Of a stretch of DNA of 64,000 nucleotides, positions 51,984-60,719 are shown one piece after another; position 1 is the first letter of the stretch; every line of letters begins with the position of its first letter. Where the stretch lies: contig NZ_JACATN010000001.1 of assembly GCF_018603515.1 (NCBI RefSeq), positions 620,001-684,000 of the forward strand, given 5' to 3'. The notes beneath the pieces were generated by a model that worked only from the letters and a program-made list of their open reading frames with translations, did not search any database and was not told the origin of the DNA. Position numbers and translations under genes: made by a program. The DNA is from Zobellia barbeyronii. GTDB lineage: Bacteria > Bacteroidota > Bacteroidia > Flavobacteriales > Flavobacteriaceae.

Positions 51984-52077
51984 ATATTCGTGTTCTATAA
52001 ACCGGAAGACTCTATCATAAAAAAGTCAAATCGGTATTTAATTTTTTTTAATAAAGCACTATTGCTTTGAACTGAGT

Positions 52078-54207
52078 TTAATTCGGAAGTGTTTCAAACC
52101 CCATATTATACAGTGTAAACGCAAAAATATCTGCGTACTGTTCAATGGTCTTACTTACCGGTGTACCTGCTCCGTGACCTGCGTTGGTCTCTATTCGAAT
52201 CAAGGTAGGGTTTTTTCCCGATTGTTTGTCTTGCAGTTCTGCTGCAAACTTAAAACTATGCGCTGGAACTACACGATCATCATGATCCCCTGTAGTCAAC
52301 AATGTAGCCGGATACTCCACACCTTCCTTGATAGTATGAACGGGTGAATACCCCTTTAAGTATTCAAACATCTCCTTGCTCTCTTCAGAGGTGCCATAAT
52401 CATAAGCCCATCCCGCACCAGCCGTGAATGTATGGTAGCGTAACATATCTAAAACCCCAACCGCAGGCAAAGCCACCTTCATTAGGTCTGGTCTCTGCGT
52501 CATAGTAGCACCAACTAAAAGTCCGCCATTACTACCACCACGAACGGCTAGATAATCAGAAGAAGTATACTTGTTATCAATCAAGTACTCCGCAGCGGCA
52601 ATAAAATCATCAAAAACATTCTGTTTTTGCATTTTAGTACCGGCATCATGCCATTTTTTACCGTATTCGCCACCACCTCTTAAATTAGGTACGGCATATA
52701 TACCACCTTGCTCTAACCAAACGGCATTGGCAATACTAAATGCAGGTGTTAAACTGATGTTGAAACCACCATAACCATATAAAATAGTTGGGTTTTTGCC
52801 GTTGAGTTCCAGTCCCTTTTTGTGGGTAATAATCATAGGAACCTTAGTACCATCCTTTGAATTATAAAAAACCTGATTGGATTCATAATCATCGGAATTG
52901 AAATCTATATTAGGTTTCCAATAGGATGTATATTCACCAGTCTCTACATCATATTTATAAGATGACCCGGGAATGATATAATTGGTAAAAGAAAAGTAAA
53001 ACTCCTTATTTTCTTTCTTGCCTCCAAAACCGGAAGCACTCCCAACACCAGGAAGTTCAACTTCACGAATTAGATTTCCTTCGTAATCATATTGAAGCAC
53101 CTTACTTATGGCGTCTACCATATATTCTGCAAAGAAATATCCACCACCTGTACCAACAGTTAAAACGTTTTCGGTTTCTGAGATAAAATCTACCCAATTT
53201 TCCTCAGCTGGATTATCAGCATTAACCGTAACAATTCTTTTATTTGGAGCGTTTCTGTTGGTAACGATATAAAGTTTTGAACCTTCGTTTTCAATAATAT
53301 AATTGTCCGAATCCGTATCCTCAATAATAGGAACTAGCGGACTATCTTCATTTGAAAGGTCTTTAATAAACAACTTGTTTCCTGAAGTTGAAACAGCAGC
53401 CGAAATCTGTAAATAACGCTCGTCTTCAGATACCGAAGCACCTATATATCTATGTTTTTCAGCGTCTACCCCACCATATACCAATTGGTCTTCTTTTTGA
53501 TAGGTACCCAATTTGTGGTAATACACTTTGTGTTGATCAGTCTTTGCAGACAGCTCGCTTCCCTCTGGTTTATCATAGCTAGAATAATAAAAACCTTCGT
53601 TTCCTTTCCATGAAATTCCACTAAACTTAATATCAGTAAGCGTATCTTCAACTACTTCCTTGGTCTGGGCATTTATAACAATAGCCTTTCTCCAATCGCT
53701 ACCACCTTCCGAAATTAAATACGCGGCAAGCGAACCATCTTTTGTAAAACTTAATCCAGCAAGAGATGTAGTTCCATTCTCTGAAAACGTGTTAGGGTCC
53801 AAGAAAACCTCTTCTTTACCTTCTCCTTTCTTTCTATAGATGACATACTGGTTTTGTAAGCCATTATTTTTATAGAAATAGGTGTAATTCCCTTCTTTAA
53901 AAGGAGAACCTAATTTTTCATAATTCCATAATTTCTCTAGCCTCTGTTTAAGTGCCTCGCGAAACGGGATTTTTTCCAAATAATTAAAAGTAACCTCATT
54001 CTGTGCTTTTACCCATGCACCGGTTTCTTCGCTCATATCATCTTCTAACCAACGATATGGGTCAGCTACGGGAATTCCAAAATAAGTGTCAACAGTTTCT
54101 GATTTACGGGTCTTAGGATATTTCACAATAGTAGTCTCAGTTTTTGGTAAAGATTTGCAAGCAACAATAGTTACTGCCAATGAAAACAACACAACGTATT
54201 TCTGCAT
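52078..54207 (-). CDS. Prolyl oligopeptidase family (S9A) lipoprotein
   Basis: Serine peptidase cleaving after proline in short peptides, probably in the periplasm. The ATG at 54207 gives 709 residues with a lipoprotein signal ([10 protein letters not shown], Cys17); the longer frame is rejected. The N-terminal propeller opens with [21 protein letters not shown], the S9A hallmark. The catalytic triad lies in GGSNGG (Ser559), DHDDRVV and NAGHGAGTP. It follows the asd terminator and is transcribed alone. Peptides up to about 30 residues are the family's usual substrates. Confidence 0.94.
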   Translation of the reverse strand: MQKYVVLFSLAVTIVACKSLPKTETTIVKYPKTRKSETVDTYFGIPVADPYRWLEDDMSEETGAWVKAQNEVTFNYLEKIPFREALKQRLEKLWNYEKLGSPFKEGNYTYFYKNNGLQNQYVIYRKKGEGKEEVFLDPNTFSENGTTSLAGLSFTKDGSLAAYLISEGGSDWRKAIVINAQTKEVVEDTLTDIKFSGISWKGNEGFYYSSYDKPEGSELSAKTDQHKVYYHKLGTYQKEDQLVYGGVDAEKHRYIGASVSEDERYLQISAAVSTSGNKLFIKDLSNEDSPLVPIIEDTDSDNYIIENEGSKLYIVTNRNAPNKRIVTVNADNPAEENWVDFISETENVLTVGTGGGYFFAEYMVDAISKVLQYDYEGNLIREVELPGVGSASGFGGKKENKEFYFSFTNYIIPGSSYKYDVETGEYTSYWKPNIDFNSDDYESNQVFYNSKDGTKVPMIITHKKGLELNGKNPTILYGYGGFNISLTPAFSIANAVWLEQGGIYAVPNLRGGGEYGKKWHDAGTKMQKQNVFDDFIAAAEYLIDNKYTSSDYLAVRGGSNGGLLVGATMTQRPDLMKVALPAVGVLDMLRYHTFTAGAGWAYDYGTSEESKEMFEYLKGYSPVHTIKEGVEYPATLLTTGDHDDRVVPAHSFKFAAELQDKQSGKNPTLIRIETNAGHGAGTPVSKTIEQYADIFAFTLYNMGFETLPN

Positions 54208-54242
54208 GATTTGAAGATTGAAATCCGCTAAAAGTACCATAA

Positions 54243-54276
54243 AAAAACCTATGCCGGCATTGCACAGCATAGGTTT
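54243..54276 (-). terminator. Terminator of asd
   Basis: AAAACCTATGC (54243-54253) pairs with GCATAGGTTTT (54266-54276), followed on the minus strand by a T-run. It lies 30 bases beyond the asd stop. Confidence 0.85.
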
Positions 54277-54305
54277 TAACTAAAAATTTAGAAAGTATAT
54301 ACTTT

Positions 54306-55295
54306 TTATACCAAATGGTTTTCTAATAAATATTCCGCAATTTGCACCGCATTTGTAGCAGCTCCTTTACGAAGGTTATCGGCAACAATCCACATGTTTA
54401 AAGTATTACGTTGCGACTCATCTCTACGAATACGTCCTACGAAAACCTCATCTTTGTCATGTGCATAGATTGGCATTGGATACGTGTTCGTATCTGGATT
54501 ATCCTGAACAGTAACACCAGGGGTATCATTCAACATTCTGCGAACATCGTTTAAATCAAAGTCGTTTTCAAACTCAACGTTTACTGATTCTGAATGGCCA
54601 CCTGCAGTAGGAATACGAACTGCCGTTGCGCTTATAGAAAAACTACGGTCATTAAATATTTTTTGTGGCTCACGTGCCAACTTCATTTCTTCTTTAGTAT
54701 ATCCATTTTCTAAGAAAACATCACAATGTGGCAATGCATTTCTGTTAATAGGATAAGGATAGGCCATTTCACCTTGTATACCTGCCATCTCGTTCTCTAA
54801 CTGACGTACGGCCTTAACACCTGTTCCTGATACCGATTGGTATGTAGAAATGACTACACGCTTCATTTTATATTTCTTGTGTAATGGAGCAAGTGCCATT
54901 ACCAACTGAATAGTAGAGCAGTTAGGGTTAGCTATAATTTTATCTTCTTTGGTTAATTCACCTGCGTTAATTTCAGGAACAACCAATTTTTTGGTCGGGT
55001 CCATTCTCCAAGCAGAAGAATTATCTACAACAGTAGTACCCGCTTCTGCAAATTTAGGAGCCCATTCCAATGAAGTATCACCTCCAGCAGAAAATATAGC
55101 AATGTCTGGCTTTGCTGCTACGGCATCGGCCAAACCTATAATTGTATATTCTTTATCTTTATAAGAGAGTTTCTTACCTACTGAACGCTCAGAAGCGACC
55201 AATAATAAATCAGTAACTGGAAAATTACGTTCGTTCAATACTTTGAGCATCACCTCGCCAACCATACCGGTGGCACCTACAACGGCTACTTTCAT
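54306..55295 (-). CDS. asd: Aspartate-semialdehyde dehydrogenase
   Basis: NADPH-dependent reduction of aspartyl phosphate to aspartate semialdehyde, feeding lysine, diaminopimelate, methionine and threonine synthesis. The start ATG at 55295 gives 329 residues beginning MKVAVVGATGMVG; a GTG 21 bases upstream overlaps the promoter's -7 box and is rejected. Catalytic Cys126 lies in NPNCSTIQL, with the later catalytic His in RIPTAGGHSESVN. It is a single gene with its own promoter and terminator. Confidence 0.96.
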   Translation of the reverse strand: MKVAVVGATGMVGEVMLKVLNERNFPVTDLLLVASERSVGKKLSYKDKEYTIIGLADAVAAKPDIAIFSAGGDTSLEWAPKFAEAGTTVVDNSSAWRMDPTKKLVVPEINAGELTKEDKIIANPNCSTIQLVMALAPLHKKYKMKRVVISTYQSVSGTGVKAVRQLENEMAGIQGEMAYPYPINRNALPHCDVFLENGYTKEEMKLAREPQKIFNDRSFSISATAVRIPTAGGHSESVNVEFENDFDLNDVRRMLNDTPGVTVQDNPDTNTYPMPIYAHDKDEVFVGRIRRDESQRNTLNMWIVADNLRKGAATNAVQIAEYLLENHLV

Positions 55296-55315
55296 CTTTA
55301 AATAATTTAGAAGCA

Positions 55316-55346
55316 CAAATGTAATGCAACCCTATTGACCTGACAA
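55316..55346 (-). promoter_or_regulatory. Promoter of asd
   Basis: On the minus strand TTG (complement of 55344-55346), a 20-base spacer and TACATTTG (complement of 55316-55323) match the Bacteroidota promoter fully. Transcription would begin about 14 bases before the ATG at 55295. Confidence 0.75.
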
Positions 55347-55411
55347 GCATTTTAAACCTGTATAATCATTATTTAACAAATTGTTATAAATACAACATTG
55401 TATCAAAAAAG

Positions 55412-55446
55412 AACCGTCAAAGAAGTTGCGAACTTCAATGACGGTT
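55412..55446 (-). terminator. Terminator of mscL
   Basis: The outer arms AACCGTCA (55412-55419) and TGACGGTT (55439-55446) and inner arms GAAGTT (55422-55427) and AACTTC (55431-55436) form a near-continuous stem with a three-base loop. A T-run follows on the minus strand. A weaker stem (TTCCCT 55477-55482, AGGGAA 55490-55495) sits between it and the stop. Confidence 0.85.
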
Positions 55447-55505
55447 TTAAGATTAAACTGCAATGCAGCGGTGGTATTCCCTAAAAACAAGGGAAACCTT
55501 TATTC

Positions 55506-55910
55506 TTATTGCTTTTTAAGCAAATCTCTAATTTCAGCCAATAAGTCTTCCTGAGAAGGACCTGCTGGAGCAGCTTCTGGAGCTGGAGCTTTTGTTTTGT
55601 TGTAAGCTTTTACCATGATGAACATTACAAACCCTACGATGATAAGGTTAATGATGCTGTTAACCCATGCACCGTAACGTATTTGGTTTGCTGGTGTAGT
55701 AACTGAACCATCTGCAGCGATAACTGCTGGATCAAGTGTAATAGCCATTGATGCAAAATCAAGACCTCCTGCAAAATGTCCTACGATTGGCATGATGATA
55801 TCGCCTACAAAACCGTTTATAACTAGTCCAAGAGCGGTAGCCATAATAACTGCAACAGCGAAATCAATGACGTTGCCCGTCATAATAAAATTCTTAAATT
55901 CTTTTAACAT
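55506..55910 (-). CDS. mscL: Large-conductance mechanosensitive channel
   Basis: Opens under membrane tension to release solutes during osmotic downshock. The 134-residue size and layout are typical: N-terminal helix MLKEFKNFIMTGNVIDFAVAV, pore helix TM1 with AVAVIMATALGLVINGFVGDIIMPIVG, periplasmic loop, TM2 (SIINLIIVGFVMFIMVKAYNK) and a C-terminal helix EDLLAEIRDLLKKQ. It is a single gene with a compound terminator. Confidence 0.97.
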   Translation of the reverse strand: MLKEFKNFIMTGNVIDFAVAVIMATALGLVINGFVGDIIMPIVGHFAGGLDFASMAITLDPAVIAADGSVTTPANQIRYGAWVNSIINLIIVGFVMFIMVKAYNKTKAPAPEAAPAGPSQEDLLAEIRDLLKKQ

Positions 55911-56008
55911 GATAATTAGTGTTTATAATGGTTATTTAATTAATGGCGCAACTTAATGCACTGCAAATTAACAAAAAAAGGATTAATTACGGCGTGATGC
56001 CCCTGGTT

Positions 56009-57118
56009 TTAATTATCAACAACCACGCGAGTGACCCGTTGGGATATACCAGTTAGTATTTCATACGAGATAGTTTTAGCACCGCTAGCAAACTCTTCGG
56101 CAGTTGGACTAGTCCCGAAAACAATGACCTCATCACCCTCTTTACAATCAATTCCAGTAACGTTTATCATGATCATATCCATACAAACATTTCCTACAAT
56201 GGGCGCCTTTTTTCCATTGATGGTTACATGAGCGTTTCCGTTACCATATTGTCTTCCAATGCCATCTGCATGGCCAATTGGCAAAGTAGCCGTTACAACA
56301 GCTGCTTCTGCCTTGTACGCTCTGTTATATCCAATACTTTGACCTTTATCAATTATATGAATCTGAGAAATGACGGTCTTTAATGTTGCCGTAGGTTTAA
56401 GTTGGGCATCTATAGCTGCTTCGTTTCCAAAACCATAAAGTCCAATTCCACATCGTACCATATCGTATTGAGCCTTTGCATAATTGATAACACCTGAGGT
56501 ATTTAATAAATGTAGCATAGGTTTATGCTTCAATTTGGGAAGAAGCACCTTAGTAAGGTGTTCGAAAGTCTCAATCTGGTTTTCGGTAAACTCCTGCTCA
56601 TTTAAATCTTCGGATGCTGCTAAATGTGAAAAAACAGAAACAACCTTAATTTGATCTTGATTGTCTAACACAGCTGTTAAGGCATCAATCTCACTTTCTA
56701 CAAAACCTAACCTATTGAGGCCTGTATTGAATTTTAAGTGAATAGGATATTGTTCTAATCCCTTTTTCTTTGCAACCTGCAGAAAATTATTCAAGATTTT
56801 AGGTGAATAGATATTAGGCTCAAGATTATAAGCCACCAGATTGTCAAAACTTACCGGTAGCGGATGTAATACTAAAATGCGAGTCTTTATTCCTGCTTCT
56901 CGCAAAGTAACTCCTTCACTTACATAGGCAACAGCAAAGTAATCTGCTCCTAAAGCTTCTAGCTTTTTTGCAATCGCTACAGAATCACTTCCGTAGGCAA
57001 ATGCCTTCACTACCCCTAAAAATTTAGTTTTAGGGTCTAATCTTGATTTCAAAAACCTGTAATTATGTTCTAGAGCCAAAAGGTCTATTTCTAAAACGGT
57101 TTCACCTGCTTTAGCCAT
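56009..57118 (-). CDS. alr: Alanine racemase
   Basis: PLP-dependent interconversion of L- and D-alanine for peptidoglycan. The 369-residue protein has the PLP lysine Lys38 in VVKAFAYGSD and the catalytic Tyr264 in SIGYNRAY. It also has the LKFNTGLNRLGF and MLHLLNTSG motifs and the C-terminal VCMDMIMINVT. The usual VKANAYGHG reads VKAFAYGSD here, an accepted variant in this group. Its ATG overlaps the end of tdk by eight bases, so the two are co-translated. Confidence 0.96.
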   Translation of the reverse strand: MAKAGETVLEIDLLALEHNYRFLKSRLDPKTKFLGVVKAFAYGSDSVAIAKKLEALGADYFAVAYVSEGVTLREAGIKTRILVLHPLPVSFDNLVAYNLEPNIYSPKILNNFLQVAKKKGLEQYPIHLKFNTGLNRLGFVESEIDALTAVLDNQDQIKVVSVFSHLAASEDLNEQEFTENQIETFEHLTKVLLPKLKHKPMLHLLNTSGVINYAKAQYDMVRCGIGLYGFGNEAAIDAQLKPTATLKTVISQIHIIDKGQSIGYNRAYKAEAAVVTATLPIGHADGIGRQYGNGNAHVTINGKKAPIVGNVCMDMIMINVTGIDCKEGDEVIVFGTSPTAEEFASGAKTISYEILTGISQRVTRVVVDN

Positions 57119-57755
57119 CGATTTTCTTATCGTTAGATTTTATTTCTTCACTCTTCACCTCTAAATGCTTTACTTTTTCTTGTAATCTTGCCTTATAATA
57201 TGCGCCACGGCTCAAAGGTTCGTACTCTTCCGTTTCACCTAATAACACCAAATTATCATTATTGGACTTTCTATGACTGTAATTGGCTAAATTGCCAGTA
57301 CGTGTGCAGATGGCATGTACTTTGGTAACATACTCTGCAGTAGCCATTAATGCTGGCATAGGACCAAACGGATTTCCTTTAAAATCCATATCCAAACCGG
57401 CCACTACAACCCGCACTCCTTTATTGGCTAAATCGTTACAAACAGTAACAATTTCATCATCAAAAAATTGGGCTTCGTCAATACCAACAACATCGCAGGT
57501 ATCTCCCAAAATACGAATATTGGCAGCTGCAGGTACAGCTGTAGAACGTATTTCATTAGCATCATGAGATACAACCATGTTCTCATCATAACGATTATCT
57601 ACCGTTGGTTTAAAAATTTCAACCTTTTGCTTGGCGAACTGAGCACGTTTTAACCTACGGATTAACTCTTCGGTCTTACCGGAGAACATAGAACCACAGA
57701 TGACTTCTATCCACCCGAATTGTTCTTTATGATTAACAGTATTTTCGAGAAACAT
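57111..57755 (-). CDS. tdk: Thymidine kinase (TK1 type)
   Basis: Phosphorylates thymidine to dTMP in the salvage pathway. The 214-residue protein has the P-loop GSMFSGKT (21-28), Walker B GIDEAQFF, and the lasso/base-binding region. The four zinc cysteines usual in TK1 enzymes are mostly missing: the first pair reads CTRT rather than CxxC, and the second pair region reads PLSRGAYY. It is the first gene of a two-gene unit with alr. A near-match -7 box TATATTTT lies upstream. Confidence 0.93.
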   Translation of the reverse strand: MFLENTVNHKEQFGWIEVICGSMFSGKTEELIRRLKRAQFAKQKVEIFKPTVDNRYDENMVVSHDANEIRSTAVPAAANIRILGDTCDVVGIDEAQFFDDEIVTVCNDLANKGVRVVVAGLDMDFKGNPFGPMPALMATAEYVTKVHAICTRTGNLANYSHRKSNNDNLVLLGETEEYEPLSRGAYYKARLQEKVKHLEVKSEEIKSNDKKIDG

Positions 57756-57922
57756 TTTGTAATTTTAGACGAAAATATAGGGTTTTTCGTTCTTAATATT
57801 GTAGAACCTTAGTGGATACATTGTTTTTATTAAAACATTCCGCTAAAGTTCAGAATTTAATGTTAGCAAAGATAGAGATACCTTTTTTACCCCAACCCGG
57901 TAGAATTAGAAAAAATTGACCG

Positions 57923-58633
57923 ATGAAGAAAAAATTGAAGGAAGAGCTACGAAAATTATCTACTGATATTATCACGGCTCGTGATATGGATATGAGCGAG
58001 ATGTATGATGTCGCTAAAAACTTATATGAAAAATTAGCGGTTCTTAAATACATAGAAGAGCAGCTAAACGACATAGAAATAGATGTTTCAAAAAATGTGA
58101 TTGCTGCCAAATTCGAGAAAATGGCCAATGCCGTGCTTAACGAAAATGCTTCGGTACCCGAAAGCAATCCACACCAAGAAGATATAATGATACCTGGTAT
58201 GGATACCATAAAAGATATGATCTCTGAAATGCCTAGCCACGATCAACGTGTAGATGAAGTATTAGAAGAATTCATGTCCAAACCGGACTACATGAAAAAC
58301 GATCAAGAACTTTTTGAACCTCAAAAACCAGTTGCACCTCAGCAGAACGGTGCAGCTCCTAAAAAAGAGGTACACACAAAATCTCTGAACGATAAAATTT
58401 CTAACAAAGAGCTTAAAATAGATCTTAACAATAGACTGGCTTTTGTTAAACACTTGTTTAACGGTAGTATGGAAGATTACAATAGGGTTCTCTCTCAGTT
58501 AAACACTATAGATAGTGAAGAACGCTCCGTTGCTTTTATTAATAACATGGTTAAGCCAGACTATAATAACTGGGCTGGTAAAGAAGAATATGCAGAACGA
58601 TTTATGCAATTTATTGAACGAAAATTTTCTTAG
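57923..58633 (+). CDS. Conserved protein of unknown function (Bacteroidota)
   Basis: A 236-residue soluble protein with no signal, membrane helix or known motif. The N-terminal 80 residues and C-terminal 80 residues are helical. The C-terminal part (KIDLNNRLAFVKHLFNGSMEDYNRVLSQLNTI) resembles a conserved block in Bacteroidota proteins of unknown function. The middle, about 85-155, is Pro/Gln-rich and acidic and looks disordered. It is divergent from tdk and ends in a terminator. No function can be given. Confidence 0.8.
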   Translation: MKKKLKEELRKLSTDIITARDMDMSEMYDVAKNLYEKLAVLKYIEEQLNDIEIDVSKNVIAAKFEKMANAVLNENASVPESNPHQEDIMIPGMDTIKDMISEMPSHDQRVDEVLEEFMSKPDYMKNDQELFEPQKPVAPQQNGAAPKKEVHTKSLNDKISNKELKIDLNNRLAFVKHLFNGSMEDYNRVLSQLNTIDSEERSVAFINNMVKPDYNNWAGKEEYAERFMQFIERKFS

Positions 58634-58665
58634 ATAGATAGCTATCCGATATCTGAAAAATATAG

Positions 58666-58693
58666 ACCCTTTGTTTTGAACGAAGGGTTTTTT
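58666..58693 (+). terminator. Terminator downstream of the conserved protein
   Basis: ACCCTT (58666-58671) pairs with AAGGGT (58683-58688) and is followed by a T-run. The stem is short but placed 33 bases after the stop. Confidence 0.75.
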
Positions 58694-58751
58694 GTTGGAA
58701 ATTAGTTTCAGATAGCAGTTTTCTTTATTTTATCGCCAAAACCTTACCACC

Positions 58752-59108
58752 ATGAAAACCCAAAAAGCCCTTTATTGGTCTGCTTTAGTTTTGCTTACGG
58801 CCATTATGCTCTTTTCCGCATTCAATTATTTCACTAAATACGAAATGATAGCCGGTTTTTTTGAGCATTTAAGTTATCCCACCTATCTCATATACCCATT
58901 GGCCATTGCTAAAATTCTAGGCTTGATAGCCATATGGGGCAATTTCTCCTCATGGCTTAGAGAATGGGCGTATGCAGGTTTCTTTTTTGATACACTTTTA
59001 GCGTTCTTTGCACATTATATAACTGATGGCCAAGATTATCTATTCGCCTTTATTGCGCTTATAGCTACCTTAATAGCCTATTTTACTGGTAGAGAGCTAC
59101 GACCTTAA
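58752..59108 (+). CDS. DoxX-like (DoxX_2) membrane protein
   Basis: A 118-residue protein with four transmembrane helices. The pattern LVLLTAIMLFSAFNYFT, the YPTYLIYPLAIAKILGLIAI segment and the WAYAGFFFDTLLAFFAHY segment are typical of the DoxX_2 family. No enzymatic role is established for this group. It starts a likely operon: rsmI follows four bases after the stop. Confidence 0.85.
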   Translation: MKTQKALYWSALVLLTAIMLFSAFNYFTKYEMIAGFFEHLSYPTYLIYPLAIAKILGLIAIWGNFSSWLREWAYAGFFFDTLLAFFAHYITDGQDYLFAFIALIATLIAYFTGRELRP

Positions 59109-59112
59109 ATTT

Positions 59113-59784
59113 ATGGGAAAATTATATTTGGTACCGACACCTATCGGCAATCTTGAAGACATGACTTTGCGTGCAATTCGTATTTTAAAAGAAGTGGATT
59201 GTATTCTAGCGGAAGACACCAGAACCAGCGGAAAATTGCTTCAGCATTTTGAAATAACCACTCAAATGCAAAGTCACCATATGCATAACGAGCATAAGAC
59301 CGTAGAAGCTCTTGTTAGGCGTTTACAAGCCGGTGAAACTATTGCCTTAATTTCAGATGCAGGAACTCCTGCCATATCAGACCCTGGTTTTCTATTGACC
59401 AGAGCCTGTGTAGAAAAAAATATAGAAGTTGACTGCCTTCCTGGCGCTACAGCTTTTGTACCTGCTCTAGTGAATAGTGGGTTGCCAAACGATAAATTTG
59501 TTTTTGAAGGTTTTCTTCCTCCTAAAAAAGGACGTCAAACCCGCTTAAAACTACTAGCCGAAGAAACACGGACTATTATTTTCTATGAATCGCCTTATAA
59601 GTTGATAAAAACCTTAGGGCAATTTGCAGAATATTTTGGAGTGGACAGACAAGTTTCCGTTTCAAGGGAACTTTCCAAACTTTACGAAGAAACATTGAGA
59701 GGCACAGCCGAAGAAATGGTGCAGCACTTTACCGATAAACCACCAAAAGGTGAGATTGTAATAGTTGTTGCAGGAAAAAAATAA
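59113..59784 (+). CDS. rsmI: 16S rRNA (cytidine-1402 2'-O)-methyltransferase
   Basis: SAM-dependent methylation of the 2'-OH of C1402 in 16S rRNA. The 223-residue protein shows the tetrapyrrole-methylase fold motifs LYLVPTPIGNLEDMTLRAIRIL, ILAEDTRTSGKLL, LISDAGTPAISDPGFLL and LPGATAFVPALVNSGL, all diagnostic of RsmI. It is slightly shorter than the E. coli enzyme because the C-terminal extension is missing. It lies between DoxX-like and HopJ-family genes in a compact run. Confidence 0.95.
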   Translation: MGKLYLVPTPIGNLEDMTLRAIRILKEVDCILAEDTRTSGKLLQHFEITTQMQSHHMHNEHKTVEALVRRLQAGETIALISDAGTPAISDPGFLLTRACVEKNIEVDCLPGATAFVPALVNSGLPNDKFVFEGFLPPKKGRQTRLKLLAEETRTIIFYESPYKLIKTLGQFAEYFGVDRQVSVSRELSKLYEETLRGTAEEMVQHFTDKPPKGEIVIVVAGKK

Positions 59785-59789
59785 TAAAG

Positions 59790-60134
59790 ATGACATTAGA
59801 TACTTTTATACAAAAACTAAAGACAGACCCTGAAACCATTGAGTTTTCAGAAACTATGGCGGTAATTGATGCTAATTATGACTTTATTCCTACTGCTTTT
59901 ACCAACGGTACATTAGAAAATGCCGAAGGACAAAATTCAGGTTCTTGCAAACTTTTTGCTTTTGCCAAAGAACAAGAACTTAACAAAGAAGAAGCTTTAG
60001 CCTGTTTTGGAGCGTTTTATTTTAACGATGTTTTAAAAGATGTAGAAGGAAAAGGACACCAGAACATTAGAAACTTCATGAATACCGGATTTGCAGGTTT
60101 AAGCTTTACACAAGACCCATTAAAAAGGAAGTAA
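59790..60134 (+). CDS. HopJ type III effector family protein
   Basis: A 114-residue soluble protein matching the HopJ family: FQ-type start LDTFIQKLKTDPETIEFSETMAVIDANYDFIPTAF, NGTLENAEGQNSGSCKLFAFA and GHQNIRNFMNTGFAGLSF. The family name comes from a plant-pathogen protein, but most members occur in free-living bacteria without a type III system; none is seen here. Its real function is unknown. It starts five bases after rsmI and ends two bases before the UDG-like gene, so all three are one operon. Confidence 0.88.
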   Translation: MTLDTFIQKLKTDPETIEFSETMAVIDANYDFIPTAFTNGTLENAEGQNSGSCKLFAFAKEQELNKEEALACFGAFYFNDVLKDVEGKGHQNIRNFMNTGFAGLSFTQDPLKRK

Positions 60135-60136
60135 AA

Positions 60137-60718
60137 ATGAAAAAACTGCTCTCTGAAATACGTAAGTGTGAAGTTTGCAGTGAACACTTACCATTGGGAC
60201 CAAGACCAATTGTAGCTGGAACAAAAAATGCTAAAATAGTTTTAGTAAGTCAGGCTCCTGGCAGAAAGGCCCATGAACACAACAAAGCATGGGATGACCC
60301 TAGCGGTAGAAAATTAAGAGAATGGCTAGGGGTTACGGATGAGCAATTTTACAATCCGGATAATTTTGCAATTTTACCCATGGGGTTTTGCTTTCCCGGA
60401 AAAGCTAAAACAGGAGACTTACCGCCACGTAAAGAATGTGCTCCCTTATGGCACGATGTTTTCTGGAGCCATTTAGAGCAAGTACAGTTAACACTTGTAA
60501 TTGGCAAATATGCACAAGACCATTATTTAAAAGAATTGTCCAAAAAAAACCTCACCGAAAACGTGGCAAATTATCATGAGTTTTTGCCTGAATTTTTTCC
60601 TTTACCGCATCCTTCTCCTGTAAACCGTTTTTGGATGTCAAAAAATCCATGGTTTGATATTGACGTGGTACCGGAATTGAAAAACTTGGTCTCATCAATC
60701 CTAAATACCAAAACTTAA
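60137..60718 (+). CDS. Uracil-DNA glycosylase superfamily protein with putative Fe-S cysteines
   Basis: A 193-residue protein. The UDG-like active-site motif A region is SQAPGRKAHEHNKAWDDPSG (38-57), and the second motif is HPSPVNRFW (158-166). Four cysteines at 11, 14, 85 and 101 have the spacing of the [4Fe-4S] ligands in family 4 uracil-DNA glycosylases. Excision of uracil or a related base is likely but not certain, because some members of this superfamily have other substrates. It is the last gene of the rsmI operon. Confidence 0.82.
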   Translation: MKKLLSEIRKCEVCSEHLPLGPRPIVAGTKNAKIVLVSQAPGRKAHEHNKAWDDPSGRKLREWLGVTDEQFYNPDNFAILPMGFCFPGKAKTGDLPPRKECAPLWHDVFWSHLEQVQLTLVIGKYAQDHYLKELSKKNLTENVANYHEFLPEFFPLPHPSPVNRFWMSKNPWFDIDVVPELKNLVSSILNTKT

Positions 60719-60719
60719 T

